NCBI RefSeq assembly: GCF_002868715.1
Contig: NZ_PKLZ01000008.1
Span: 248,001-312,000 of the forward strand
Reading direction: 5' to 3'
Source: Kineobactrum sediminis
Lineage (GTDB): Bacteria; Pseudomonadota; Gammaproteobacteria; Pseudomonadales; Halieaceae
DNA: 64,000 nt
The position numbers and the translations under genes are program-made. Of the stretch, positions 42,059 through 51,725 are shown piece after piece (position 1 is the stretch's first letter; every line of letters begins with the position of its first letter). Below the pieces are notes generated by a model. It worked only from the letters and a program-made list of their open reading frames with translations. It was not told the origin of the DNA and made no database searches.

Positions 42059-42841
42059 ATGATTTACCGCCCTACCGCCGTCAGCGCCCGCCTACTCGCC
42101 ATCCTGTTGTTGTCGGTGTTTGCCTGCACTGCACGCGCCAACAGCCTTACCATTGCCGCCGCTTCCGACCTGCGCTTTGCGCTGGAGGAAATAGTCACCG
42201 CCTGGCGGGAACAGAATCCGGACCAGGATGTGCGTGTGGTCTATGGTTCGTCCGGCAAGATGAGTACCCAAATCAGTAACGGGGCACCCTACGACCTGTT
42301 TTTTTCCGCCGACATCAGCTACCCGCAACAATTACAGGCACAGGGTTTCACAGCAACGGACCCGGTACCCTATGCAACAGGCCGCATCGTCCTCTGGAGC
42401 AGTATCCTGGACGCGAGTGCCCTCACCCTCGCCGACCTGACTGGCAGTGATATTGAGCACATTGCGATCGCCCAACCCGCTCACGCACCCTACGGGCTGC
42501 GGGCACAGGAAGCGTTGCAGGCTGCCGGCATCTGGGAGCAGGTCCAATCCAGGCTGGTATTTGCCGAAAACATAGCGCAAGCCGCGCAAATGGCAGAATC
42601 CGGTGCCGCCACCGTGGGCATCATCGCGCTGTCACTGGCAGAATTCCCGCGCCTGGCGCAACACCCGTATCACCTGATTCCGGCCAGCAAGCACCAGCCT
42701 TTACGCCAGGCCTACGTTGTTACCCGTCGAGCGGATAACAACGCCGCGGCCCTGAGCTTCGCCCGTTTCATGACCACCGATATTGCCCGCGCTGTCATGG
42801 CCCGATACGGTTTCGCCCCACCCGGCGAGCCCACTTTGTGA
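42059..42841 (+). CDS. modA: Molybdate ABC transporter substrate-binding protein
   Basis: 260 residues from ATG 42059; signal peptide LLAILLLSVFACTARA. The frame is open to 41963 but the signal starts at the chosen ATG. It captures molybdate in the periplasm. SLTIAAASDLRFALEEI, VYGSSGKMSTQISNGAPYD and AQMAESGAATVGIIALS follow ModA. modB follows after 24 bases. No modE gene is nearby. Confidence 0.93.
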   Translation: MIYRPTAVSARLLAILLLSVFACTARANSLTIAAASDLRFALEEIVTAWREQNPDQDVRVVYGSSGKMSTQISNGAPYDLFFSADISYPQQLQAQGFTATDPVPYATGRIVLWSSILDASALTLADLTGSDIEHIAIAQPAHAPYGLRAQEALQAAGIWEQVQSRLVFAENIAQAAQMAESGAATVGIIALSLAEFPRLAQHPYHLIPASKHQPLRQAYVVTRRADNNAAALSFARFMTTDIARAVMARYGFAPPGEPTL

Positions 42842-42865
42842 TTTCCCGGGAACCCCGGAGCCGTC

Positions 42866-43552
42866 ATGTTTGAGCTGGGGCCCCAGGATTGGCAAGCCAT
42901 TACAGTGACATTGCGGTTGTGTCTCTATACCACCGTGATCCTCCTGTTTATCGCTACCCCACTGGCCTGGTGGCTATCCTCGGGTCGCTCGCCCGGCAGG
43001 GTGGCCCTGCAGGCCGTTGTGGCCCTGCCGCTGGTACTGCCGCCGACGGTGCTGGGCTTTTATTTACTGATAGTGCTGGGCCCGCGCGGACCTGTGGGCG
43101 AAGCGCTTGAAGCTATCGGACTGAACCATCTTGCCTTCTCTTTCGGTGGTATTCTGGTCGGCTCGGTACTGTACTCCCTGCCCTTCGCCGTGCAACCCCT
43201 GCACCAGGCTTTCAGTAACCTGGGGCGACGCCCGGTGGAAGTCGCCAGCTCACTCGGGGCCGGTGCACTTGATCGGTTCTTTACAGTTACCCTGCCACTG
43301 ACCCGGGGCGGCTTTGTCGTCGCGGCTACCCTGACCTTCGCCCATACGCTCGGGGAATTCGGTGTCATCCTGATGCTGGGCGGCAGCATCCCCGGCGAGA
43401 CCCGGGTGCTTTCGGTGCTGATATACGACCATACCGAAGCCATGAACTATGATGGTGCGCACCGGTTGTCGCTGCTGCTGTTATTGTTTTCATTCTTCAC
43501 TCTCTTCATTGTCTACACCTTCAGCCGGCGGGCGGAGATTGCCAGGATATGA
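42866..43552 (+). CDS. modB: Molybdate ABC transporter permease
   Basis: 228 residues with five or six membrane helices. The cytoplasmic EAA loop (EVASSLGAGALDRFFTVTLPL) docks on ModC. TLTFAHTLGEFGVILMLGG fits ModB. Forms the inner-membrane channel. Stop overlaps the modC start by ATGA. AGCCGTC precedes the ATG; ribosome site weak. Confidence 0.95.
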   Translation: MFELGPQDWQAITVTLRLCLYTTVILLFIATPLAWWLSSGRSPGRVALQAVVALPLVLPPTVLGFYLLIVLGPRGPVGEALEAIGLNHLAFSFGGILVGSVLYSLPFAVQPLHQAFSNLGRRPVEVASSLGAGALDRFFTVTLPLTRGGFVVAATLTFAHTLGEFGVILMLGGSIPGETRVLSVLIYDHTEAMNYDGAHRLSLLLLLFSFFTLFIVYTFSRRAEIARI

Positions 43553-44613
43553 CACTACGGCTACGGGCAAGCCTCACCCGGAGGGACTTTCAGCTCAGCA
43601 TCGATATCACATTGCCCCTGGAGGGCGTGAGCGCGCTATTCGGGCCCTCCGGCAGCGGTAAGACCACCTTGCTGCGCATCATCGCGGGCCTTGAGCGTAC
43701 GCGCGATGCGCAGGTCTATTTCGGCGACCAGTGCTGGCAGCATGGCCGCGTTTTTGTGCCGCTGCATCGGCGGCGTATCGGCCTCGTATTTCAGGAGCAC
43801 AGCCTGCTCCCACATCTCTCGGTCCACGGCAATCTGGCGTATGGCTACAATCGAACCCCCACTGCCGAGCGCCGGCTGCATTTACCCGAAGTCGCAGAAA
43901 TGCTGGGGCTTACCGAATTACTGGCACGCCCCGTTGATCAGCTGTCCGGTGGCGAGCGGCAACGGGTATCACTCGGGCGGGCGCTGCTGATCAGTCCGCA
44001 ATTACTGCTACTGGACGAACCGCTATCGGCACTGGATACCGCAAGTCGACGCGAGATCATGCCGTTTCTCGCCCGCATGGCTGAACAGTCAAGCGTGCCC
44101 ATTATCATGGTCAGCCATGCTCCCGATGAGGTCACCCGCCTTGCGGACCGGGTCGCTTTCATACGCGCGGGCACGATTGAACGCATCGAATCGTTGCGTG
44201 CAACACTGAGCAGGCCAGACTCACCCCTGTTTGAAGACAACGGTGCCACCTCATTGCTGGAAGGTGAACTCGGCCCTGTGAACAGGCACGGCCTGCGTCC
44301 CCTGGGACTGCCCGCGGCACAGCTCTGGGTATACAGTGATGAACCTGTCGGCAAGCGCCTGCGCCTGCGGGTACTTGCAAGGGATGTCAGCCTGGCGCTG
44401 GCGTTACCGCAACAGATCAGTATCCAGAATCAACTGGCGGTGACGATCGCCACCATCACCCGACTGGATGAACAACGTTGCCTTGTCGCCTGCCACATGG
44501 CCGATGGCCAGTTGCTGCTGTCCGAGGTCACCCCCTGGTCCGCAGAACGGCTGGGATTGCAGCCCGGTCTCAAGTTGTATGCACTGGTAAAATCGGTGGC
44601 GCTGCTGCTTTGA
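43549..44613 (+). CDS. modC: Molybdate ABC transporter ATP-binding protein
   Basis: 354 residues. The ABC domain has Walker A GPSGSGKTT, the Q-loop, LSGGERQRVSLGRALL and Walker B LLLLDEPLSALD. The C-terminal 120 residues (LGLPAAQLWVYSDE to LQPGLKLYALVKSVALL) make the MOP/TOBE domain that binds molybdate and can inhibit transport. Starts within the modB stop. Completes modABC; complete for the family. Confidence 0.96.
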   Translation: MTLRLRASLTRRDFQLSIDITLPLEGVSALFGPSGSGKTTLLRIIAGLERTRDAQVYFGDQCWQHGRVFVPLHRRRIGLVFQEHSLLPHLSVHGNLAYGYNRTPTAERRLHLPEVAEMLGLTELLARPVDQLSGGERQRVSLGRALLISPQLLLLDEPLSALDTASRREIMPFLARMAEQSSVPIIMVSHAPDEVTRLADRVAFIRAGTIERIESLRATLSRPDSPLFEDNGATSLLEGELGPVNRHGLRPLGLPAAQLWVYSDEPVGKRLRLRVLARDVSLALALPQQISIQNQLAVTIATITRLDEQRCLVACHMADGQLLLSEVTPWSAERLGLQPGLKLYALVKSVALLL

Positions 44614-44680
44614 AACGGTGGTACCCTTGCCCAATATCACATTCGCATATTCAACTACAGCGCTGAAAAGGATAGTTTGA

Positions 44681-46231
44681 ATGACAATAACAAGTACCGT
44701 TGACCCTGTTACAGATACCGGTTTTTTTGGTCATCCCGCAGGGCTTTTTGTCTGTTTCACCACCGAATTGTGGGAACGATTTTCCTTTTACGGCATGAAG
44801 TATCTTTTACTGCTGTATCTCACCAAGTATCACCTGTTCTCCGATGTCAACGGCCTGGAAGTACTCGGTGGCTATGCCGCGCTGGTTTACGCCATGCCGG
44901 TGATCGGCGGCCTCCTGGCCGATCGTTACCTGGGTATGCGCAAGTCGGTTATTTTTGGTGGCCTGCTGCTGGTATTGGGCCACCTGGGGATGGCCGTTGA
45001 AGGTGAGCAGGCCCGGCTGGTAGGGGATACCGTTATCCGCGATGACCGCGCCCTGCAGGTCTTCTACTTTTCACTGGGCCTGATCGTGGTTGGGGTCGGT
45101 TTTCTCAAACCCAATATCTCCACTATTGTGGGCCGCCTGTACGCGGTGGATGACCCGCGCCGGGACGCGGGTTTTACAATTTTTTACATGGGCATCAATC
45201 TGGGCGCGTTCTCCGCCACCCTGCTGTGTGGGTACCTGGGTGTCACTTATGGCTGGGGTTACGGTTTTGGCGCTGCAGGCATTGGCATGCTCTTTGGGTT
45301 GGTCACTTTCCTGCGCGGGCAAAAGTATCTGCACGGCCATGCAGAGCCCGCCGAACCCGCGAAGCTGCTGGAAAAATCACCTCTGGGCATCAACAAGGAG
45401 TGGACCATTTATCTCAGTGGCTTCGCGGCCGTAGTCGCAGCCTGGCAGATGCTGCAATTCCATGGCGCAGTAGGGGTATTGCTCAACACCCTGGCTGTCA
45501 TCGTGCTGCTTTCCCTCGCCTGGTTTATCACCTTCAGGTGCAATGCCATCGAGCGCAGCCGAATGATCGCGTTGGTAGCTCTAACCATGGCCAGCGTCGT
45601 GTTCTGGTCGCTGTTCGAACAAAGTGCCGCCTCCATGACGCTTTTTGCCGATCGGGTCATGGACCGCAATGTCTTTGGCATTGAGTTTACCGCAGCCCAG
45701 TTCGGGTTCTTTAACGCCTTTTTCATCTTCCTGCTGGCACCTGTATTTGCATGGCTATGGACCACCCTGGGGCGGCACGGACTTGAACCCAGCACCCCGG
45801 TCAAGTTTGCCCTGGGTATCGGTCAGGCCGGGCTTGGCTTTGGCGCCCTGGTGGTGGGAGCGGCTTCGCCGAATGAAGCCGGCCTGGTGGTAGGATACTG
45901 GATGGTGCTCGCTTACCTGTTACATACCGGTGGTGAATTGTGCCTGTCGCCGGTGGGTTTGTCCGCCGTCACCAAGCTCGCGGTACCCAGCATTGTCGGC
46001 GTTATGATGGGGGCCTGGTTCCTCGCTACGGCCTACTCCCAGCATGTCGCCGCGCAGCTGTCGAAACTGGCTGCACTGGAAATCACCGAGGGCGGTATTG
46101 CCGACGTCAGCAGTGCCCTGGCGGCCTATACGGATCTGTTCACCACACTGTTCTACGTGGGTATGGGTATTGCGGTAGTACAGCTGATCCTTTCGCCGCT
46201 GCTGACCCGGATGATGCACGGCATCCGCTGA
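44681..46231 (+). CDS. Proton-dependent oligopeptide (POT/PTR2) transporter
   Basis: 516 residues, 12-14 membrane helices. ELWERFSFYGMKYLLLLY is the ExxERF motif that binds peptide and proton in POT family members; FYMGINLGAF and the later IVGVMMGAWF match. It imports di- and tripeptides by proton symport. AAGGA 9 bases before the ATG. No link to modC visible; a peptidase (M28) is nearby. DtpA-like by length. Confidence 0.92.
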   Translation: MTITSTVDPVTDTGFFGHPAGLFVCFTTELWERFSFYGMKYLLLLYLTKYHLFSDVNGLEVLGGYAALVYAMPVIGGLLADRYLGMRKSVIFGGLLLVLGHLGMAVEGEQARLVGDTVIRDDRALQVFYFSLGLIVVGVGFLKPNISTIVGRLYAVDDPRRDAGFTIFYMGINLGAFSATLLCGYLGVTYGWGYGFGAAGIGMLFGLVTFLRGQKYLHGHAEPAEPAKLLEKSPLGINKEWTIYLSGFAAVVAAWQMLQFHGAVGVLLNTLAVIVLLSLAWFITFRCNAIERSRMIALVALTMASVVFWSLFEQSAASMTLFADRVMDRNVFGIEFTAAQFGFFNAFFIFLLAPVFAWLWTTLGRHGLEPSTPVKFALGIGQAGLGFGALVVGAASPNEAGLVVGYWMVLAYLLHTGGELCLSPVGLSAVTKLAVPSIVGVMMGAWFLATAYSQHVAAQLSKLAALEITEGGIADVSSALAAYTDLFTTLFYVGMGIAVVQLILSPLLTRMMHGIR

Positions 46232-46271
46232 GTAATGCCCGAATGACCTGATAGTAAAAGGAGCCCATACC

Positions 46272-47501
46272 ATGGCTACACAGCGTGAATTTGACATCAT
46301 CATCTGGGGTGCCACGGGTTTTACCGGGCAGCTGGTTGCCGAGTACCTGGTAACGAACTACGGCGTCGGCGGCGACCTGCGCTGGGCACTGGGCGGGCGC
46401 AACCAGTCCAAACTGGAGCACCTGCGCAGACACCTGCTACCGGATACGGATCCGGAGCAGCTATCCCTGGTACTGGCCGACAGCAGCGATGAGGCCAGTC
46501 TGGTGGCCATGGCGCAGCGCACTCGGGTCGTCTGCACCACAGTAGGCCCCTATGCCCGCTACGGCACTCCCCTGGTCGCTGCCTGCGCCAATAATGGCAC
46601 CCACTATTGTGACCTCACCGGAGAAGTCCAGTGGATGGCCCGGGTGATTCCCATCTTCGAGGCCGCAGCCAACGCCAGCGGTGCCAGGCTGGTACATACC
46701 TGTGGTTTCGACTCCATTCCCTCCGACATGGGAACCTGGTACCTGCAGCAACGCATGATCGAGCACCACGGAGTCCCCGCAAATGCGGTCGCTGCGCGGG
46801 TGGGCCGCAATCGGGGCGCTGCCAGCGGCGGTACCGTGGCCAGCATGATGACAACCATGGAGGAAGCGCGGAGTGACCCCGCGGCGCGCAAGGCGCTCAC
46901 TGACCCTTACTCGCTCTGCCCCGCCGGCACTACCGGCCCTGATGGACCGGATCAATTCGGGGCACGTTATGACAGCGATTTCGAGCGCTGGACTTCGCCG
47001 TTCATAATGGCTGCGATCAATGCACGTGTCGTTCGCCGCAGTCACTGTCTGATGGGCAAACCCTGGGGTGGAGGATTCCGTTATGACGAGGCCCTGCTCT
47101 GCGGGTCACGCGCCGAAGCATTGCGCAACACCCTGGGCCTGGGCGGCCTGATGCTCGGCTTGGCTACGGGGCCCGGACGCAAGCTGATCCAGCGCTTCCT
47201 GCCGGCGCCGGGAGAAGGTCCTGACCCGGAACAGCGCGAGGCGGGCTACTACGAACTGTTCTTTCACGGCAGCCACCCGGAAAACCGCGACCTGGATGTC
47301 CGGGTGCGAGTTGCCGGCGACCTTGACCCCGGTTATGGATCTACCTCCCGCATGCTCGCCGAGGCGGCTGTGTGCCTGGCACTGGATCCTCTCACTGTAG
47401 CCGGCGGCTTCTGGACACCGGCCTCGGCAATGAATGAACACTTGCTAAAACGTTTGATCAACAACGCGAGCCTGACCTTTGAGGAAGTGGCTATCACCTG
47501 A
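46272..47501 (+). CDS. Saccharopine dehydrogenase-like (NADP-binding) protein
   Basis: 409 residues. IIIWGATGFTGQLVAEYLV at residues 9-27 is the Rossmann loop. Cys/His segments (VCTTVGPYARYGTPLVAACANNGTHYCDLTGE) and HTCGFDSIPSDMGTW are the family core. Related proteins serve as trans-acting enoyl reductases in lipid assembly, and others are of unknown use. The product is probably cytosolic. AGGAG precedes the ATG. Function not settled. Confidence 0.82.
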   Translation: MATQREFDIIIWGATGFTGQLVAEYLVTNYGVGGDLRWALGGRNQSKLEHLRRHLLPDTDPEQLSLVLADSSDEASLVAMAQRTRVVCTTVGPYARYGTPLVAACANNGTHYCDLTGEVQWMARVIPIFEAAANASGARLVHTCGFDSIPSDMGTWYLQQRMIEHHGVPANAVAARVGRNRGAASGGTVASMMTTMEEARSDPAARKALTDPYSLCPAGTTGPDGPDQFGARYDSDFERWTSPFIMAAINARVVRRSHCLMGKPWGGGFRYDEALLCGSRAEALRNTLGLGGLMLGLATGPGRKLIQRFLPAPGEGPDPEQREAGYYELFFHGSHPENRDLDVRVRVAGDLDPGYGSTSRMLAEAAVCLALDPLTVAGGFWTPASAMNEHLLKRLINNASLTFEEVAIT

Positions 47502-47512
47502 GGCGCCCCAAA

Positions 47513-49399
47513 GTGCAACGGTTTAACCTTACGTTCAGTGGCGAAATCCTGCCGGGCAAGGCGCCGGCGGTTGTCAAGGCCCGGTTTGGCAGACTGTTTG
47601 GTATTGGCGATCCCGACCGTGTCGAGCAATTTTTCTCGGGCAAGGAAATTATCTTGCGACGCAACCTTGACCCCAGGGAAGCCGCTGAATTCTATGCGCG
47701 GCTGCGCGGCCTGGGTGCACTGCCTGCGCTCGCCAAAGTGGCACCCAAAACCACAAGCCCCAGCGAAGACAGCGTCAGCATACCGGATAACCTCTCCGAT
47801 ACCACTGCCACCAAGTCCCCGTACCATAACAGTCGCCGGGCGCCCAACCCCTATGCCTTGCGCCCCTTTCACGATCGCCATGCACCCCGTAGGCGCGAGG
47901 CCCAGGCCCTGCACTTGCGTCGACTGGGAGTCATCACCGCGGCAGTCGCCCTGGCAGGGCTGTTTGTGCTGGCCGTGAGCAGTGCCATTCTTCCACCACC
48001 GGCACCTCCACCACAGGTAATCGCCGGCACCAGCCACGACACTGGCGAGCTGGTGCTGGCGACCGACCAACTGCTACTGCGACATGACCGCTCGGGCACT
48101 GAACGCGATGTCACCAGCCTGCAGGAAATGGGGCTGTCGGGCATCATCACCGCGTTAGCCTATAACACTCCTGATGAAGTCCTGTTACTGGTTGCACAGC
48201 CTTCGGCAGCGACAACGTTGTACCGATGCAGCTTTTCCAACCGCGAGTGCCAGCCGGTATTCGGTGAAACGGCCACACCAGAGGCAAGGGCTTTTGCGCG
48301 AGTGACCGCCAGCGGCAACCTGATTCTGGCAGACCCGACCAACAACCTGTTGACCCTGCACAGCCCCGAGGGCCGCTTGCTGGCCTCGGCGGAACGGCAA
48401 CTGCCATCGCAGCCGGTACTGCGGGTGGAGGCAGGCCTGCTGTTGATAAACGGCATCGATGCGCCATCAATCAGTGTGTTGCGCTATGAACCCGAAGCCT
48501 TTGCCGAGCAGCTTGATGAAATACTGCTGTTGCCGGCTGACGCTGTCAGATCCGGACTCTCCCGAACCCTGGACTTCAGTTGGGTCGGCGATCAGTGGTG
48601 GGTAAGCATGGAAAACCCCGAAACCGGCGCAACCGGCCTGTTCCGTTACGACAGTCTATGGAACCTGGTAGCAGTCGCGCGCCTACCCGACGGGCATTAT
48701 CCCCAAAAACTGCTGGGCTGGAAGCAGAAACTGCTGATCCTCGACCCCGAACAAACACAGGTGCTGAGATTCAATGCGCAGGGCCAGGCGGAAGTGCCGC
48801 TGCAGGTCAACCATTTACAAAACCTGCTGGCAGATTACCAGGAAGAACAGGTTGCACGCTCGGTTCGAGGGCATCTACTGCTGGTAGCACTGCTGATGAT
48901 CGCTCTTCTGGGACTGGGGTTTGCCGGCTGGCAGCGCCTGCGATTGCGCGTATGCCAAAGTCTGCACTACCGTAACGCTCCGCTTCTGGGTCGACATGCA
49001 AAGGATATTCAGTGGCTGCCGGGAGCTGGGGAATCAGGGCTACGCCTGCGGCATATACTGCAAAAACTGCGTGTCTTGCCCGGCCATATCGGTGTGCTCG
49101 GACAACAGCTGATCCTCGTGGACCACCGGGGAATTTATCATACCGGCACAGGCAAGCAACTACGCTGGCATCCTTTATTCCTGATGATTGACGATGTCGT
49201 TCTCTATACCGGGCCCACCGCACTGCCCGAATTTGATACCAGGTCATGGCCATTACTGACCGCCGCACTGGCGGAAGCAGACCGGGTAGATACGGCCACC
49301 ATACTGGTATCCCTGGTAGCGGCACGTCACCCATTGGCTGTTGCGGGCAGTATTGTTCTAATTATTGCCGTGACCGTTATTCTTACCCTCGCTGCCTGA
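47513..49399 (+). CDS. Unrecognised 628-residue membrane protein
   Basis: GTG start 11 bases after the upstream gene. Layout: an N-terminal alpha/beta domain of about 75 residues (QRFNLTFSGEILPGKAP ... RNLDPREAAEFYARL), of the sort seen at the front of other membrane proteins; a disordered Ser/Pro stretch; a membrane helix at about 140-160 (AAVALAGLFVLAVSSAI); a periplasmic domain of about 270 residues with repeated beta-strands (LASAERQLPSQPVLRVE, TGLFRYDSLWNLVAVARLPDG) that looks like a beta propeller; a second helix near 450 (LLLVALLMIALLGLGF) and a final one at the end. No catalytic motif is obvious. lldEFG genes follow. I do not know its job. Confidence 0.75.
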   Translation: MQRFNLTFSGEILPGKAPAVVKARFGRLFGIGDPDRVEQFFSGKEIILRRNLDPREAAEFYARLRGLGALPALAKVAPKTTSPSEDSVSIPDNLSDTTATKSPYHNSRRAPNPYALRPFHDRHAPRRREAQALHLRRLGVITAAVALAGLFVLAVSSAILPPPAPPPQVIAGTSHDTGELVLATDQLLLRHDRSGTERDVTSLQEMGLSGIITALAYNTPDEVLLLVAQPSAATTLYRCSFSNRECQPVFGETATPEARAFARVTASGNLILADPTNNLLTLHSPEGRLLASAERQLPSQPVLRVEAGLLLINGIDAPSISVLRYEPEAFAEQLDEILLLPADAVRSGLSRTLDFSWVGDQWWVSMENPETGATGLFRYDSLWNLVAVARLPDGHYPQKLLGWKQKLLILDPEQTQVLRFNAQGQAEVPLQVNHLQNLLADYQEEQVARSVRGHLLLVALLMIALLGLGFAGWQRLRLRVCQSLHYRNAPLLGRHAKDIQWLPGAGESGLRLRHILQKLRVLPGHIGVLGQQLILVDHRGIYHTGTGKQLRWHPLFLMIDDVVLYTGPTALPEFDTRSWPLLTAALAEADRVDTATILVSLVAARHPLAVAGSIVLIIAVTVILTLAA

Positions 49400-49491
49400 G
49401 GCGACGTCTGCATCGATATTTCGTTATACTCGACGTTTGCAGTCGCCACTGGCCCTTTCGCGGCCAGGAAAGCAGGGAGCAGTTGCCACCG

Positions 49492-50307
49492 ATGGACCAT
49501 GAACCAATGCACCAGGCACCGCCAAAGCGAAAACGCAAACGTATGCCGCCATCGCGCGAGGTTGCCCTCATGGTCACTTGCCTGGCTGACCTGATGCGGC
49601 CCTCGGTAGGCTTCGCCAGCCTCCGCCTGCTGCAACGTGCGGGCTGCGCGGTAGTGGTACCGGAACAACAAACCTGCTGCGGCCAGCCCGCCTATAACAG
49701 CGGTGATCTTGAAGCCACCGTACCGGTGGCAAAGGCGGTGATCGCCGCCTTTGAACCCTATGACTACGTGGTGGTGCCCTCGGGGTCCTGCGCGGGCATG
49801 TTATGCCGGCACTACCCCTCCCTGCTGGAGGGCGAATGGCGCGAACGGGCGCTGGCACTGGCAGCCAAAACCTGGGAGCTAACGCGCTTCCTGACCGAAG
49901 TGGCCCCCCTGCCCCGCTCCAGCAAACGGCCACCGCTGAGCCGCACTGTCACCTATCACGATGGTTGCGCCGGACTGCGTGAACTCGGGATCAGGGAACA
50001 GCCGCGCAAGCTTCTGGCGGACCACTGCGGTGTTACTGTCAGTGAATTATCCCAAAGCGAAGTCTGTTGCGGTTTCGGCGGTACCTTTTGCGCAAAAATG
50101 CCGGACATCTCCGGCAAGATGGTGGACGACAAACTGGACCATGCGATAGCCACCGGAGCGGATATGCTGGTGGGCGGAGACCTGGGCTGCCTGCTGAATA
50201 TTGCCGGGCGTGCTACCAGGCGAGACCTGACCCTGGAAGTGCGGCACATTGCGGAGCTGTTGGTGGGTGAGACGACAGGGCCGGGCATAGGGGAACCGCA
50301 ACAGTGA
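49492..50307 (+). CDS. lutA: LldE/LutA-type Fe-S oxidoreductase subunit
   Basis: 271 residues from ATG 49492 (MDHEPMHQ), with AGGGAG a little far upstream; ATG 49543 is another possible start. The frame extends to 49246 across the previous gene, which is rejected. It has the two CCG motifs, EQQTCCGQPAYNSG and SEVCCGFGGTFCAK, of the heterodisulfide-reductase-like domain. With LutB and LutC it oxidises L-lactate. The stop overlaps lutB. No lactate permease is adjacent. Confidence 0.92.
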   Translation: MDHEPMHQAPPKRKRKRMPPSREVALMVTCLADLMRPSVGFASLRLLQRAGCAVVVPEQQTCCGQPAYNSGDLEATVPVAKAVIAAFEPYDYVVVPSGSCAGMLCRHYPSLLEGEWRERALALAAKTWELTRFLTEVAPLPRSSKRPPLSRTVTYHDGCAGLRELGIREQPRKLLADHCGVTVSELSQSEVCCGFGGTFCAKMPDISGKMVDDKLDHAIATGADMLVGGDLGCLLNIAGRATRRDLTLEVRHIAELLVGETTGPGIGEPQQ

Positions 50308-51725
50308 AAGTCGCAAGTCCTGACTTTATGGAACAGGCCAGTGCAGCCCTGCGCGATAGCGACAAGGTGGAACGCCGGGATCTCTTGGGCCTGTTTTTGC
50401 CGCTGGCACGGGACGCGGCCGCGGAGCGTTACGGTGATTTTGATGCGCTGCGTGCGCACATGAAGCGCGTTCGCAGCCATACCATGGAACACCTGGATCA
50501 CTATCTCGGCCAGTTTGAAGAAACCGCCCTGCGCAATGGCAACCAGGTTCACTATGCCGGCAACGGCGATGAGATGAACAACATTGTCCTGGATATTTGC
50601 CAGCAGCACGGTGCGCGTCGCATCGCCAAGGGCAAGTCCATGGTCACCGAGGAAACCGGTCTCAATGAGCACCTGCAACTGGGTGGCTTTGATGTCACCG
50701 AGACGGATCTGGGCGAATACATCATTCAACAGGCGGGCGAAACACCCAGCCATATCGTAGGCCCGGCACTGCACAAATCCCTGGCGGAAATTCGCCAGCT
50801 GTTCCTGGAAAAACACTCACTCGGCGAGCGTGCGCTGGAGCAGGTAACCGATATTGTTACCGAGGCAAGGAGTGTGTTGCGTGATCACTTTCTCAAGGCG
50901 GACATAGGCATTATCGGTGCCAATGCCCTGGTCGCGGAATCGGGCACATCGATGCTGGTGACCAACGAGGGCAATGGTGACCTGTGTGCCAACCTGCCTC
51001 CGGTACTGATCATCTGTACGACACTGGAGCGTATCCTGCCCAGGGCAGAGGATGCGATGGCGCTGCAGCGATTGCTGGTGCGCTCGGCTACCGGCCAGCC
51101 ACAGACCTGCTATACGAGCTTTTATTCGGGTCCCCGGCGCGAGGATGAAATCGATGGCCCCCTTGAGACCCATATCGTGCTGCTGGATAACAAGCGCAGC
51201 GATATCCTCGCCAGTGATTATCGGGAGATACTCGACTGTATCCGCTGCGGTGCCTGCCTCAATGCCTGCCCGATCTATGTTGGCGTCGGTGGCCATGCCT
51301 ATGGCTGGGTTTATCCGGGCCCCATGGGATCAGTGCTGACGCCGCTGCTGACATCGCTGGAAGAAAGCAACGCGCTGCCCAATGCCTGCACCAGCTGCGG
51401 GCGTTGCGCGGAAATATGCCCGGCTAATATTCCCCTCCCCGACTTGTTGCGAGACCTGCGTCACGAGGAAACCCTGCGCAAGCTGTCACCGATACGCTGG
51501 CGCCGTGGCCTGCGAGTGCACGCCTGGTTGCTCGGTAAACCACGCCTTTACCACCAGCTCACCGGCTTTTTGATGCCCCTGCTGGCGTGGCTGGGCCGGC
51601 GCCGGGGAGCATTCCACACGCTGCCCTTTGCCGGCGGCTGGACCGGCCACCGGGACTTCCCGGCGCCGCAAGGGGGGACCTTCATGAAACGCTACCAGGC
51701 GGCACAAAGGCGTAAAAAGGCATGA
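50304..51725 (+). CDS. lutB: LldF/LutB-type iron-sulfur protein
   Basis: 473 residues, GTG start overlapping the lutA stop. Two 4Fe-4S motifs, CIRCGACLNACP (about 312-323) and CTSCGRCAEICP (about 361-372), lie behind a DUF162-type domain (KGKSMVTEETGLNEHL, VAESGTSMLVTNEGN). It passes electrons from lactate oxidation. Middle gene of lutABC. Length normal (about 475). ATGA overlap with lutC. Confidence 0.95.
   Translation: MKVASPDFMEQASAALRDSDKVERRDLLGLFLPLARDAAAERYGDFDALRAHMKRVRSHTMEHLDHYLGQFEETALRNGNQVHYAGNGDEMNNIVLDICQQHGARRIAKGKSMVTEETGLNEHLQLGGFDVTETDLGEYIIQQAGETPSHIVGPALHKSLAEIRQLFLEKHSLGERALEQVTDIVTEARSVLRDHFLKADIGIIGANALVAESGTSMLVTNEGNGDLCANLPPVLIICTTLERILPRAEDAMALQRLLVRSATGQPQTCYTSFYSGPRREDEIDGPLETHIVLLDNKRSDILASDYREILDCIRCGACLNACPIYVGVGGHAYGWVYPGPMGSVLTPLLTSLEESNALPNACTSCGRCAEICPANIPLPDLLRDLRHEETLRKLSPIRWRRGLRVHAWLLGKPRLYHQLTGFLMPLLAWLGRRRGAFHTLPFAGGWTGHRDFPAPQGGTFMKRYQAAQRRKKA

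Noticed and set aside
49246-49491. Upstream extension of lutA into the 628-residue protein gene
   Set aside because: It overlaps another gene in a different frame, and the Cys/Arg-rich product has no family match.
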